A DNA stretch of 50,000 bases from an uncultured Eubacteriales bacterium (GTDB lineage Bacteria; Bacillota; Clostridia; Oscillospirales; Oscillospiraceae): the NCBI GenBank assembly GCA_900319465.1, contig ONOL01000024.1:1-50000 (forward strand). The letters are read 5' to 3'. Below, one piece after another: positions 15,314-22,719 of this stretch. A model generated the notes under the pieces. It was given only the letters and a program-made list of their open reading frames with translations. It did not search any database and was not told where the DNA came from. Position 1 is the first letter of the stretch, and every line of letters begins with the position of its first letter. Made by a program: the position numbers and the translations under genes.

Positions 15314-16392
15314 GCTATATCGTCCCCATCGGACCTTACCATCCCGCATTGGAGGAGCCGATCCACGCCAAGCTCTACACCGAGGGCGAGATCATCAAGG
15401 ACGCGGAATGCTTCGTCGGCTACAACCACCGCGGCATTGAGAAGCTCGCCACCGAGCGCAACGCCATCCAGACCCTGGTGCTGGTGGAGCGCGTGTGCGG
15501 CATCTGCTCCCACTCCCACGCCTTCACCTACGCCATGTGCGTGGAGGCCATCAACGGCACCGAGGTGCCGAAGCGCGGCCAGTACATCCGCGTCATTACC
15601 GCGGAGCTGGAGCGTCTGCACTCCCATTTCCTGTGGCTGGGCATCGCCTGCCACATCATCGGCCACGACAGCATGTTCATGCACATCTGGGACGAGCGCG
15701 AGCTCGTGATGGATATTCTGGAGAAAATGACCGGCAACCGCGTCAACTACGCCATGGTCACCATCGGCGGCGCGAGACGCGACATCGACGACGATCTCCG
15801 GCGCGAGATCCTGGACGCCTGCCAGAAGCTCAAGGCTCCCCTCGACCGCATCACCGAGATCGCCCTGACCGACAAAACCATCGCCATGCGCACCAAGGGC
15901 GTCGGCCTGCTCCCGACGGCGGACGCGATCCGTCTCGGCGCCGTCGGCCCCCATGCCCGCGCCTCCGGCGTCGACATCGACGTGCGGCGCGACTCGCCTT
16001 ACAGCTGCTACGACGAGTTTGAATTCAAGGTCCCCGTGGTGGACAGCTGCGACGTATTCGCCCGCGTGGTCGTGCGCGCGCTCGAGTGCTACGAGAGCAT
16101 CAAGATCATCCAGCAGGCGCTGGAGAATCTGCCCGCCGGCCCCATCAACCTCGGCACGAAGCTCCCCAAGATCAAGGAGGGTATGGCGGTCTGCCGCCAC
16201 GAGGCGCCCCGCGGCCAGCTCAGCCACCTCGTAGTAGGCAACGGCAGCCTCACGAACCACCGCGTTTCGGTGCACGTGCCCAGCTTCAAGAACACCCCCA
16301 CGGTGCCCTTTATGCTGCGCAACAATACCGTGGCCGACGCCGGCCTCATCATCGCCAGCATCGATCCCTGCTTCAGCTGCCTCGACAGGTAA
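15310..16392 (+). CDS. Group 4 [NiFe] hydrogenase large (catalytic) subunit
   Basis: The 360-residue NuoD-like catalytic subunit carries both nickel-binding motifs: RVCGICSHSH near residues 62-71 and DPCFSCLDR at the end. All four cysteines are present, so it should be a true hydrogenase rather than a complex I subunit. It reduces protons to H2 with electrons from the small subunit. The chain stops directly after the last motif, so it lacks the C-terminal peptide that maturation proteases remove in many hydrogenases; some group 4 members are known to lack it. No such protease is encoded nearby. hypA follows 8 nt later. Confidence 0.93.
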   Translation: MSYIVPIGPYHPALEEPIHAKLYTEGEIIKDAECFVGYNHRGIEKLATERNAIQTLVLVERVCGICSHSHAFTYAMCVEAINGTEVPKRGQYIRVITAELERLHSHFLWLGIACHIIGHDSMFMHIWDERELVMDILEKMTGNRVNYAMVTIGGARRDIDDDLRREILDACQKLKAPLDRITEIALTDKTIAMRTKGVGLLPTADAIRLGAVGPHARASGVDIDVRRDSPYSCYDEFEFKVPVVDSCDVFARVVVRALECYESIKIIQQALENLPAGPINLGTKLPKIKEGMAVCRHEAPRGQLSHLVVGNGSLTNHRVSVHVPSFKNTPTVPFMLRNNTVADAGLIIASIDPCFSCLDR

Positions 16393-16400
16393 CGCGGAGC

Positions 16401-16742
16401 ATGCACGAGCTTGCGCTGACCGAGGGCATCATCGCCATCGTGGAACAGGAAGCGAAGAAAAACGGCTTTTCCCGGGTGCTGGAGATCACGCTGCGCGTCG
16501 GCGCGTTCTCCGGCGTGGTACCGGACTGCCTGCGGGAATTCTTCCCCATCGCCTCGAAGGGGACGCCCGCCGAGGGCGCCTCGCTCGTGATCGAGCCTGT
16601 ACCCGCCGTCTTCCGCTGCCTGCTGTGCGGCTTTGAAGGCCCTCTTCCCCGGCATTCCGCCGTCTGCCCCGACTGTGGGGGCGAGGCGATCCGCATGGTC
16701 TCCGGTCGGGAGTTCTTTGTGGAAAATCTTAAGGTTGAATAA
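16401..16742 (+). CDS. hypA: Nickel metallochaperone HypA
   Basis: A 113-residue protein that delivers nickel to the large subunit. The N-terminus MHELALTEGI has the Ni-binding His2. The zinc site is CLLCGFEGP...CPDCGG near residues 72-92. It sits directly after the large-subunit gene, away from the other hyp genes. Its usual GTPase partner HypB is not in the window. The start is ATG 16401, with CGGAG in the short gap. Confidence 0.95.
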   Translation: MHELALTEGIIAIVEQEAKKNGFSRVLEITLRVGAFSGVVPDCLREFFPIASKGTPAEGASLVIEPVPAVFRCLLCGFEGPLPRHSAVCPDCGGEAIRMVSGREFFVENLKVE

Positions 16743-16773
16743 AACAATAAAGGAATAAAGGAGTTGTTGCTTC

Positions 16774-17292
16774 TTGCGGAAAACAACATTCCCCGCCGTG
16801 CTTGCCACCTTCGTGGTCTGCTTCCTGTTCTGGGTCCTGCTCACCTGGAGCTTCACGGTCCAGGAGCTGGCTGCGGGCGCGGTGGTAAGCCTGGCTGTAG
16901 CTCTGTTCTCGGCGCGCTTCTTCATCCATGAGAAGGCCGGCTGGTTCTTCAACCCCCTTCGCTTTCTCAAGCTGCTGGGCTACTGGATCTTCCTCTTCCC
17001 GGTTGAGCTTGTGAAGGCCAACGTGGACATGGCGAGGCGCTGCTTCACGGGCTGCACCGACATCAATCCCGGCATCGTCAAGGTCCCTGTGGGCCTGAAA
17101 TCCGACTACGGCCAGGCGGCCCTGGCCAATTCCATCACCCTGACGCCCGGCACCATCACCATGGACGTCGCCGAGCAGGAAGGGCAGACTTACTATTACA
17201 TTCACTGGATCGACGTGACGGCCTCCGGCGAAGAGGCCGGCGAGGCCATCAAGGGCAGACTGGAAAAGGGCCTGAAGGGGGTGTGGGAATGA
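16774..17292 (+). CDS. Mrp/Mbh antiporter subunit MnhE-like (MbhA)
   Basis: The 172-residue membrane protein matches MnhE/MrpE: two or three N-terminal helices (VVCFLFWVLLTWSF, LAAGAVVSLAVALF), the LKLLGYWIFLFPVELVKANVD segment, and a C-terminal soluble domain with SITLTPGTITMDV, very characteristic of the family. In Mbh it is part of the Na+-translocating module. The start is TTG 16774, preceded by AAAGGAG about 10 nt upstream. Its stop overlaps the next start (ATGA). Confidence 0.88.
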   Translation: MRKTTFPAVLATFVVCFLFWVLLTWSFTVQELAAGAVVSLAVALFSARFFIHEKAGWFFNPLRFLKLLGYWIFLFPVELVKANVDMARRCFTGCTDINPGIVKVPVGLKSDYGQAALANSITLTPGTITMDVAEQEGQTYYYIHWIDVTASGEEAGEAIKGRLEKGLKGVWE

Positions 17293-17549
17293 GCGATCTT
17301 CTGATTTTTGCGATCTTCTTCGCGGCGCTCGCGCTCATGAACCTGTACCGGCTCGCCGTCGGCCCCACCGCCGCCGACCGTCAGGTCGCCGTCGACTCCG
17401 CCGACATCCTCATCACCTGCGCGCTGGTACTCTTCTCGGTTTACAGCGGCAGGGGCGTCTATCTCGACATCGCGCTCGTCGCCGCGCTGCTCGGCATCAT
17501 CGACACCATGCTGGTCGGCCGGTATCTGGAAAACGGGAGGTGGCAGTAA
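17289..17549 (+). CDS. Mrp/Mbh antiporter subunit MnhF-like (MbhB)
   Basis: Three-helix membrane protein of 86 residues with the MnhF pattern: LYRLAVGPTAADRQVAVDS after helix 1 and ALLGIIDTMLVGRYLE near the end. It is a small subunit of the ion-moving module. ATG 17289 overlaps the previous stop; an in-frame GTG two codons earlier is less likely. The next gene starts 1 nt after its stop. Confidence 0.88.
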   Translation: MSDLLIFAIFFAALALMNLYRLAVGPTAADRQVAVDSADILITCALVLFSVYSGRGVYLDIALVAALLGIIDTMLVGRYLENGRWQ

Positions 17550-17550
17550 G

Positions 17551-17895
17551 ATGGCAGTCCGTATCATTGCTGACGTCCTCATTTTCCTCGGCGCCGTGTT
17601 CGCCACCGCCGGCACCATCGGCGTGCTCAGGATGCCCGACACCTTCAGCCGTATGCAGGCCAGCACCTGCGTCTCCACGCTGGGCATGCTGGGCGTGATG
17701 CTCGGCTCGCTGCTCTACGCCGTATGCGTGATGGGCAGCGTCTCCGCCGCCGTCAAGATCGGCGTGATCGCGCTGATGATCCTTGTGACCAACCCCATCG
17801 GCTCCCACGCCATCGCCAAGGGCGCCTACCGCCACGGGGTCCGTCCGGAGAAACCTATGGAAGTCGACGACTTCAGGAGGGATTTCGATGAGTAA
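17551..17895 (+). CDS. Mrp/Mbh antiporter subunit MnhG-like (MbhC)
   Basis: Three-helix protein of 114 residues. The MnhG signature is clear: GTIGVLRMPDTFSRMQAST, then LLTNP-type LVTNPIGSHAIAKGAYRHG. It is the third small antiporter subunit in the same E-F-G order as in mrp operons and in archaeal mbhABC. It overlaps the next gene by 8 nt. Confidence 0.88.
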   Translation: MAVRIIADVLIFLGAVFATAGTIGVLRMPDTFSRMQASTCVSTLGMLGVMLGSLLYAVCVMGSVSAAVKIGVIALMILVTNPIGSHAIAKGAYRHGVRPEKPMEVDDFRRDFDE

Positions 17896-18142
17896 TTTGA
17901 TCGTGATTCTCAACGTCCTCGTGATCGTGGGCCTCGTGGTCTCCGCGATCCTTGCGGTGCACTTTGAAAAGCTCCTGAGCTCCGTCATCGCCCTCGCGGT
18001 CGTCGGCGCCTTCGCCGCGGCGGAATTCCTGCTGCTGCACGCGCCCGACGTGGCCATCTCCGAGGCCGCCGTCGGCGCCGCGCTGACCCCGCTGATCTTC
18101 ATCGTCACCCTGAAAAAGATAAGAGGAGGGGACGATAAATGA
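17888..18142 (+). CDS. MbhD-like subunit (DUF4040)
   Basis: Three-helix membrane protein of 84 residues resembling the middle part of MnhA/MrpA split off as MbhD (DUF4040). The helix AEFLLLHAPDVAISEAAVGAALTPL contains the conserved acidic and proline positions (APDVAISE). ATG is preceded by AGGAGG at 17876. Its last bases overlap the next gene (ATGA). Confidence 0.82.
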   Translation: MSNLIVILNVLVIVGLVVSAILAVHFEKLLSSVIALAVVGAFAAAEFLLLHAPDVAISEAAVGAALTPLIFIVTLKKIRGGDDK

Positions 18143-18495
18143 AAAAATTCCTGACTTACCTCTGCCTTGCCGTCTTCCTCTTCGCGGGGATCTACGCCTG
18201 CGCGGACATGGCGGCCATGCCCCGCACCTACGAGGGTCAGAACGCCGCGGTCTCCGTCTATGAGCTGCAGAAGGCCCCCTCCTCCTACGACGACTCCAAG
18301 GCCGACGGCGCTGCCGCCGCCATCGTGCAGCAGGATCTGGAGAAGAGTCATTCCCAGAACGACGTGACCTCGATCGTCTTCGACTTCCGTGGCTACGACA
18401 CCATGGGCGAGGCCTTCATCCTGATCACCGCCGTCGCCGGCTCCGTGGTCATCCTCTACACAAAAAAGAAGAAGGAGGAAGCGCGCGATGAATAA
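18139..18495 (+). CDS. MbhE-like subunit
   Basis: A 118-residue protein with an N-terminal helix, an extracytoplasmic loop (about residues 25-75) and a C-terminal helix. VTSIVFDFRGYDTMGEAFIL is the key match: the same VDFRGFDTxGE motif ends MnhA in Mrp antiporters and forms MbhE in archaeal hydrogenases. The tail is strongly basic then acidic (KKKKEEARDE). It overlaps the next gene by 8 nt. Confidence 0.78.
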   Translation: MKKFLTYLCLAVFLFAGIYACADMAAMPRTYEGQNAAVSVYELQKAPSSYDDSKADGAAAAIVQQDLEKSHSQNDVTSIVFDFRGYDTMGEAFILITAVAGSVVILYTKKKKEEARDE

Positions 18496-18949
18496 CAAGC
18501 CTGAAATCAAGCCGCTGGTCTCCCGCTGCGGCGTGGACCTCCTCCTCCCCTTCGCGCTCGTTTACGCGCTGACCATCGTGCTGCACGGGCATCTGTCCCC
18601 GGGCGGCGGCTTCCAGGGCGGCGTGCTGATGGCAGGCATCGTCACGATGCTCTACCTCGGCCACGGCTATGAGGACACCGTGAAGGCGCTCAGCTACCAC
18701 ACGCTGCACGCGGGCGAGGGCATCGCCTCCGTCGCGTATGTGGCGCTCGCGCTGATGGGCGTCGCCGTTGGCGCGCAGTTCTGCCAGAACATCCTCTACC
18801 GGCAGGGCGCCGTGGGCGAGCTTTACAGCGCCGGCACCATCTTCTGGATGAACGTCACCGTCGGCGTGAAGGTCATTACCGGCATCGGCTCCATCTCCCT
18901 GCTGATGATCGGTCTGCTGGCCGGCCGCGACGCCAGCCAGGATGCATAA
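18488..18949 (+). CDS. Mrp/Mbh antiporter subunit MnhB-like (MbhF)
   Basis: Four-helix protein of 153 residues. HGHLSPGGGFQGG near residue 36 is the unmistakable MnhB/MrpB motif. It belongs to the Na+-translocating part of the complex. The C-terminal helices and Gly-rich turn (GVKVITGIGSISLL) are also family-like. GAGGAAGCG precedes the ATG. A 12-nt gap with AAGGAGG leads to the next gene. Confidence 0.9.
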   Translation: MNNKPEIKPLVSRCGVDLLLPFALVYALTIVLHGHLSPGGGFQGGVLMAGIVTMLYLGHGYEDTVKALSYHTLHAGEGIASVAYVALALMGVAVGAQFCQNILYRQGAVGELYSAGTIFWMNVTVGVKVITGIGSISLLMIGLLAGRDASQDA

Positions 18950-18961
18950 GGAGGAAACGAC

Positions 18962-19312
18962 ATGATCTTATTAAACTACATCGCCTCCTTCTTCCTGATC
19001 GCCCTCGGCCTGTACTGCATCGTTGTGAAGTACAACCTCGTCAAGACGGTGATCGGGCTGTCCATCATGGACTACGGCGTGAACCTGCTCATCATCACCA
19101 TCGGCTTCAATCCCGGCGGCACCGCCCCCATCTTCACCTGGGGCGAGCTCAAGCCGGAGAGCTTCTTCGTCGATCCCATCCCCCAGGCCCTCACCCTGAC
19201 CAGCATCGTCATCGGCGCCTGCGTCACCGCGATGAGCCTCGCGCTCGTGATGAAGCTCAAAGAGATGTACGGGACCACCGATACCCGTGAGATAAGGAGG
19301 CTGAGAGGATGA
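18962..19312 (+). CDS. Mrp/Mbh antiporter subunit MnhC-like (MbhG)
   Basis: NuoK-type protein of 116 residues with three helices. Typical are LGLYCIVVKYNLVKTVIGLSI and the later DPIPQALTLTSIVIG, the stretch that marks MnhC/NuoK (PQALxLTxIVI). It takes part in the ion path next to the large antiporter-like subunit. Its last codon overlaps the next gene start (ATGA). Confidence 0.92.
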   Translation: MILLNYIASFFLIALGLYCIVVKYNLVKTVIGLSIMDYGVNLLIITIGFNPGGTAPIFTWGELKPESFFVDPIPQALTLTSIVIGACVTAMSLALVMKLKEMYGTTDTREIRRLRG

Positions 19313-21231
19313 ATATGCTTTCTCTTCAGCACTTCCCCATCTATTCGATCATGGTGCTCTTCCTCGGCGCCTTCCTGATCGTCATTTTCGGCAAGAGCAA
19401 GGTCTTCCGCCATGCGGTCGCCCTGCTCGCCACCTTCGCGTCCTTCTTCTTCATGGCGATGCTCTTCAAGCCCGTCATGCTGGAGGGACAGACCATCGCC
19501 TACTGGATGGGCAACCGCGTCCCCGCCGGCGGCTACGCCATCGGCATCGCCCTCGAGGTCGACGCGCTGAGCCTGTTCTTCGGGCTGCTCGTGAGCTGCG
19601 TGGTATTCATCGCCTGCGTCTACTCCATCCAGTACATGAGCCATGACGACAACGTGCCCCAGTACTACACGCTGTTCCTCATGCTCGCCGGCGGCGTCAT
19701 GGGCCTCGTCCTCTCGGGCGACCTGTTCAACATGTTCATCATGGTGGAGATCCTGACCTTCGCCGCCGTGGCGCTGACCGCCTTCCGCAACACCGCCAAC
19801 GGCGCCCTCGAGGCCGCCTTCAAGTATCTCGTGGTCGGCTGCATCGGCTCCACCTGCATCCTCGCGGGCACGATCATGCTCTACGCGCAGGTGCATACCC
19901 TGAACCTCGCGCAGATGTCCGCCCTGATCCCCGGCAACCTCAGCACCGCCACCAAGGTGGCCTTCGCGCTGCTGTTCATCGGCTTCTGCACCAAGGCCTT
20001 CCTCGTGCCCTTCCACCCGCTGGCGGCGGACGCGCACGGCGCGGCTCCCGCCTCGATCTCGGTGCTGATCTCCGGCGTGCTGACGAAGTCCGGCATCTAC
20101 GGTCTGATCCGTCTGAGCTACTTCCTGTTCCAGTCCATGGCGCTCGGCACCATGCAGTTCTGGCTCGTGTTCCTCGGCAGCGTCTCGATGTTCGTTTGCG
20201 TGACGATGGCGCTGGCCCAGCATGACTTCAAGCGTCTGCTGGCCTTCCACTCCATCTCCCAGATCGGCTATGTGCTCGCTTCCGTCGGCCTCTGCACCGC
20301 CTTCGGCATCTCCGCCGGCCTCTACCACGCAATGAACCACACCCTCTTCAAGGGCCTGCTGTTCCTTGCGGCCGGCGCCGTGCTGCACGAGACCGGCACC
20401 ACCGATCTCGGCAAGCTGGGCGGCCTGTCCAGAAAAATGCCCCACACCACGGTCCTGTTCCTGATCGGCGCCTTCTCCATCAGCGGCATCCCGCCCTTCA
20501 ACGGCTTTGCCTCCAAGTGGATGATCTACCAGGCGACCTACCAGAAGGCCGTGGAGACCGGCAACATCGGCTTCCTGCTCGTCACGATCTGCGCGCTCGT
20601 CACCTCCACGCTGACGCTGGCCTCCTTCGTGAAGGTCACGCAGTCCGTGTTCTTCGGACAGCTCCCGAAGGAGTACGAGAATGTGAAGGAAGTGCCCTTC
20701 GGCATGCGCCTCGCGATGGGTATCCTCGCCGCGATGTGCCTCGTGACCGGCCTTCTCCCCGAAGCCGTCACCCGTTATCTCACCGAGCCCGCCGCCCGCG
20801 CGGTCTTCGCCGTGACGGATTACATCAACAACATGATGGGCGCGGGCTACGCCCAGAGCGCCATGACGGCGCCGCCTGCCGTACAGTCGGTGAGCTTCGC
20901 CTCCGCCGGCGTGTGGAGCCCGATCTCCTGGCTGTGCCTGCTGATGATCGCGCTGCTCGCGGTGAGCATCGTGGCCATCGCCGGCAAGTACGACCGCGTC
21001 AGCGTCAAGTCCCCTGAGAACCTCGGCGGCAAATACGACCTGTTCTACGGCGGCGAGCAGACCGTCTACTCCCAGGTCGGCGGCGACGACCTGTTCTGGG
21101 GCTTCAAGCACAACTGGCGTCATTACTTCAGCTTCATGCATGAGCTCCACAGCGGCGTGGTCAACGACTATTCCCTGTGGGCGGTGGTGGCGCTGGCCCT
21201 GGCCATCGTCTACGCCCTGATCGTTCTGTAA
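19309..21231 (+). CDS. Antiporter-like subunit MnhD/NuoN family (MbhH) with C-terminal extension
   Basis: Large ion-translocating subunit of 640 residues. The first ~500 form the fourteen-helix antiporter fold, with GDLFNMFIMVEILTF carrying the conserved helix-5 glutamate and HGAAPASISVLISGVLTKSG carrying the helix-7 lysine. Family members are usually near 500 residues; this one has about 130 extra. The extra part holds a helix (WLCLLMIALLAVSIVAIAG), a polar stretch with YDLFYGGEQ, and HSGVVNDYSLW before a last helix. That arrangement recalls the lateral-helix tail of NuoL/HyfB. I infer that it may replace the separate MbhI, which is not found here. Confidence 0.88.
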   Translation: MNMLSLQHFPIYSIMVLFLGAFLIVIFGKSKVFRHAVALLATFASFFFMAMLFKPVMLEGQTIAYWMGNRVPAGGYAIGIALEVDALSLFFGLLVSCVVFIACVYSIQYMSHDDNVPQYYTLFLMLAGGVMGLVLSGDLFNMFIMVEILTFAAVALTAFRNTANGALEAAFKYLVVGCIGSTCILAGTIMLYAQVHTLNLAQMSALIPGNLSTATKVAFALLFIGFCTKAFLVPFHPLAADAHGAAPASISVLISGVLTKSGIYGLIRLSYFLFQSMALGTMQFWLVFLGSVSMFVCVTMALAQHDFKRLLAFHSISQIGYVLASVGLCTAFGISAGLYHAMNHTLFKGLLFLAAGAVLHETGTTDLGKLGGLSRKMPHTTVLFLIGAFSISGIPPFNGFASKWMIYQATYQKAVETGNIGFLLVTICALVTSTLTLASFVKVTQSVFFGQLPKEYENVKEVPFGMRLAMGILAAMCLVTGLLPEAVTRYLTEPAARAVFAVTDYINNMMGAGYAQSAMTAPPAVQSVSFASAGVWSPISWLCLLMIALLAVSIVAIAGKYDRVSVKSPENLGGKYDLFYGGEQTVYSQVGGDDLFWGFKHNWRHYFSFMHELHSGVVNDYSLWAVVALALAIVYALIVL

Positions 21232-21243
21232 GGAGGTGGGAAC

Positions 21244-22263
21244 ATGATCATAGAAGCTTTGAAATACCTGGCCTACGTCCTCATCTTCCCCGGCTTCCTG
21301 TTCTGCTTCCTGACGGGCATGCTGCTGTGCGGCATCGACCGCAAGCTCGTCGCCCGGATGCAAAAGCGCGTGGGGCCCCCGATCCTCCAGCCCTTCTACG
21401 ACTTCTTCAAGCTCTGCGGCAAGGAGACCATCATCCCCGCCGCAGCCAACCGCACGGTGTTCCTGCTCGCGCCTCTGGTGGGTCTTGCGGCCCTCGTGGT
21501 GCTGCAGCTCTTCATCCCCGTGTTCGGCTTCTCCGCCTTCTCCAACGTCGCGGACGTCATCGTGATCCTCTACCTGCTGCTGATCCCGGCGCTGTCCATC
21601 ATGATCGGCGGCGCGGCCACCGGCTCCCCCTACGCGGGCGTCGGCCTGAGCCGTGAGATGGTCACGGTGCTCTCCTGCGAGCTGCCGCTGGTGCTGGTGC
21701 TGCTGGCGGTCGGCAAGAAGGTGGGCGCGGCCACCGGCAGCGGCCTCTGCTTCTCGCTGAGCGAGATCGTCCGCTACCAGATGCTCAACGGCAGCCTCCT
21801 CGGCAAGCTGAGCATGCTCCCCGCGGCCGCGGCCTTCCTGATGGTCATCCCCGGCGAGACCGGCAGCCACCCCTTCGACGCGGCCGAGGCCGAGACGGAG
21901 ATCTGCGAGGGCATGCTGGCCGAGTACAGCGGCGCGCCCCTCGGCGTGTACAAGCTGAGCCACGCCGTGAAGCTGCTGACCATGACGAGCCTCTTCGTGA
22001 TGCTCTTCCTCGGCGGCATCGGCGGCGCCATCCAGAACCTGATCCTCGGCGCCGGGCTTTCCGGCGGCGCGGCCGGCGCGCTCATCATCCTGCTGGACGT
22101 GCTCGTGCTCTTCGCGCTCTGCGCTGCGATCACCGCCGCGGCGATCTCCTTCGTCCATGCGGTCACCGCCCGCCTCAAGATCGAGCAGATCTTCAAGTAC
22201 TACTGGACCGTAGTCGCCGCCCTGGCTCTTGTGAGCCTGGTGCTGGCCTGGTACGGTCTGTAA
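21244..22263 (+). CDS. NuoH-like membrane anchor subunit (MbhM/EchB type)
   Basis: Membrane subunit of 339 residues with about eight helices that links the hydrogenase arm to the ion module. Family marks: the N-terminal GIDRKLVARMQKRVGPP, then IPGETGSHPFDAAEAETEIC and GMLAEYSG, where the acidic residues match the E-channel of complex I NuoH. AAGGAGG precedes the ATG by 6 nt. Confidence 0.93.
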   Translation: MIIEALKYLAYVLIFPGFLFCFLTGMLLCGIDRKLVARMQKRVGPPILQPFYDFFKLCGKETIIPAAANRTVFLLAPLVGLAALVVLQLFIPVFGFSAFSNVADVIVILYLLLIPALSIMIGGAATGSPYAGVGLSREMVTVLSCELPLVLVLLAVGKKVGAATGSGLCFSLSEIVRYQMLNGSLLGKLSMLPAAAAFLMVIPGETGSHPFDAAEAETEICEGMLAEYSGAPLGVYKLSHAVKLLTMTSLFVMLFLGGIGGAIQNLILGAGLSGGAAGALIILLDVLVLFALCAAITAAAISFVHAVTARLKIEQIFKYYWTVVAALALVSLVLAWYGL

Positions 22264-22275
22264 GGAGGCGCCTCT

Positions 22276-22719
22276 ATGTTTAAGAAACTGATCGAAGAGA
22301 GCACCGGCAAATCCCCGTGGCTCTTCCACATCAACGCCGGCTCCTGCAACGGCTGCGATATCGAGCTCGTGAGCGTGCTGACCCCGCGTTACGACGCGGA
22401 GCGCCTCGGCTTCAAGCTCGCCGGCAGCCCCCGCCACGCCGACATCGTCGTAGTCACGGGGCCCATCACGGCCCAGTCCCTGCCCCGCGTGCTGCGCTCC
22501 ATCGAGCAGGTCCCCGAACCGAGATGCATCGTGACCATGGGCTCCTGCCCCCAGTCCGGCAACGTCTTCCGCGGCAGCTACTCCATCTGCGGGCCGCTCA
22601 GCAAATACGTGCACGTGGACGTCGACGTCGCGGGCTGCACGCCGAAGCCCGAGGCCGTCATTGACGGGCTCGCGCTGGCCACCAAGATCCTGCAGGAGAA
22701 AAGGAGGGCGATGAAGTAA
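22276..22719 (+). CDS. Hydrogenase small subunit, NuoB-like (MbhJ/EchC type)
   Basis: A 147-residue protein holding the [4Fe-4S] cluster proximal to the NiFe site. All four ligand cysteines are visible: CNGCD near residue 30, GSCPQSG near 94 and AGCTPKPEAV near 120. It accepts electrons from the ferredoxin-like subunit and passes them to the large subunit. Its stop codon shares a base with the next ATG (TAATG), so the electron-entry subunit is translationally coupled. Confidence 0.93.
   Translation: MFKKLIEESTGKSPWLFHINAGSCNGCDIELVSVLTPRYDAERLGFKLAGSPRHADIVVVTGPITAQSLPRVLRSIEQVPEPRCIVTMGSCPQSGNVFRGSYSICGPLSKYVHVDVDVAGCTPKPEAVIDGLALATKILQEKRRAMK

Noticed and set aside
19072-22614. Very long minus-strand frame (about 1180 codons) across the hydrogenase membrane genes
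   Set aside because: His/Glu/Gly-rich low-complexity shadow; five well-defined subunits lie on the plus strand.
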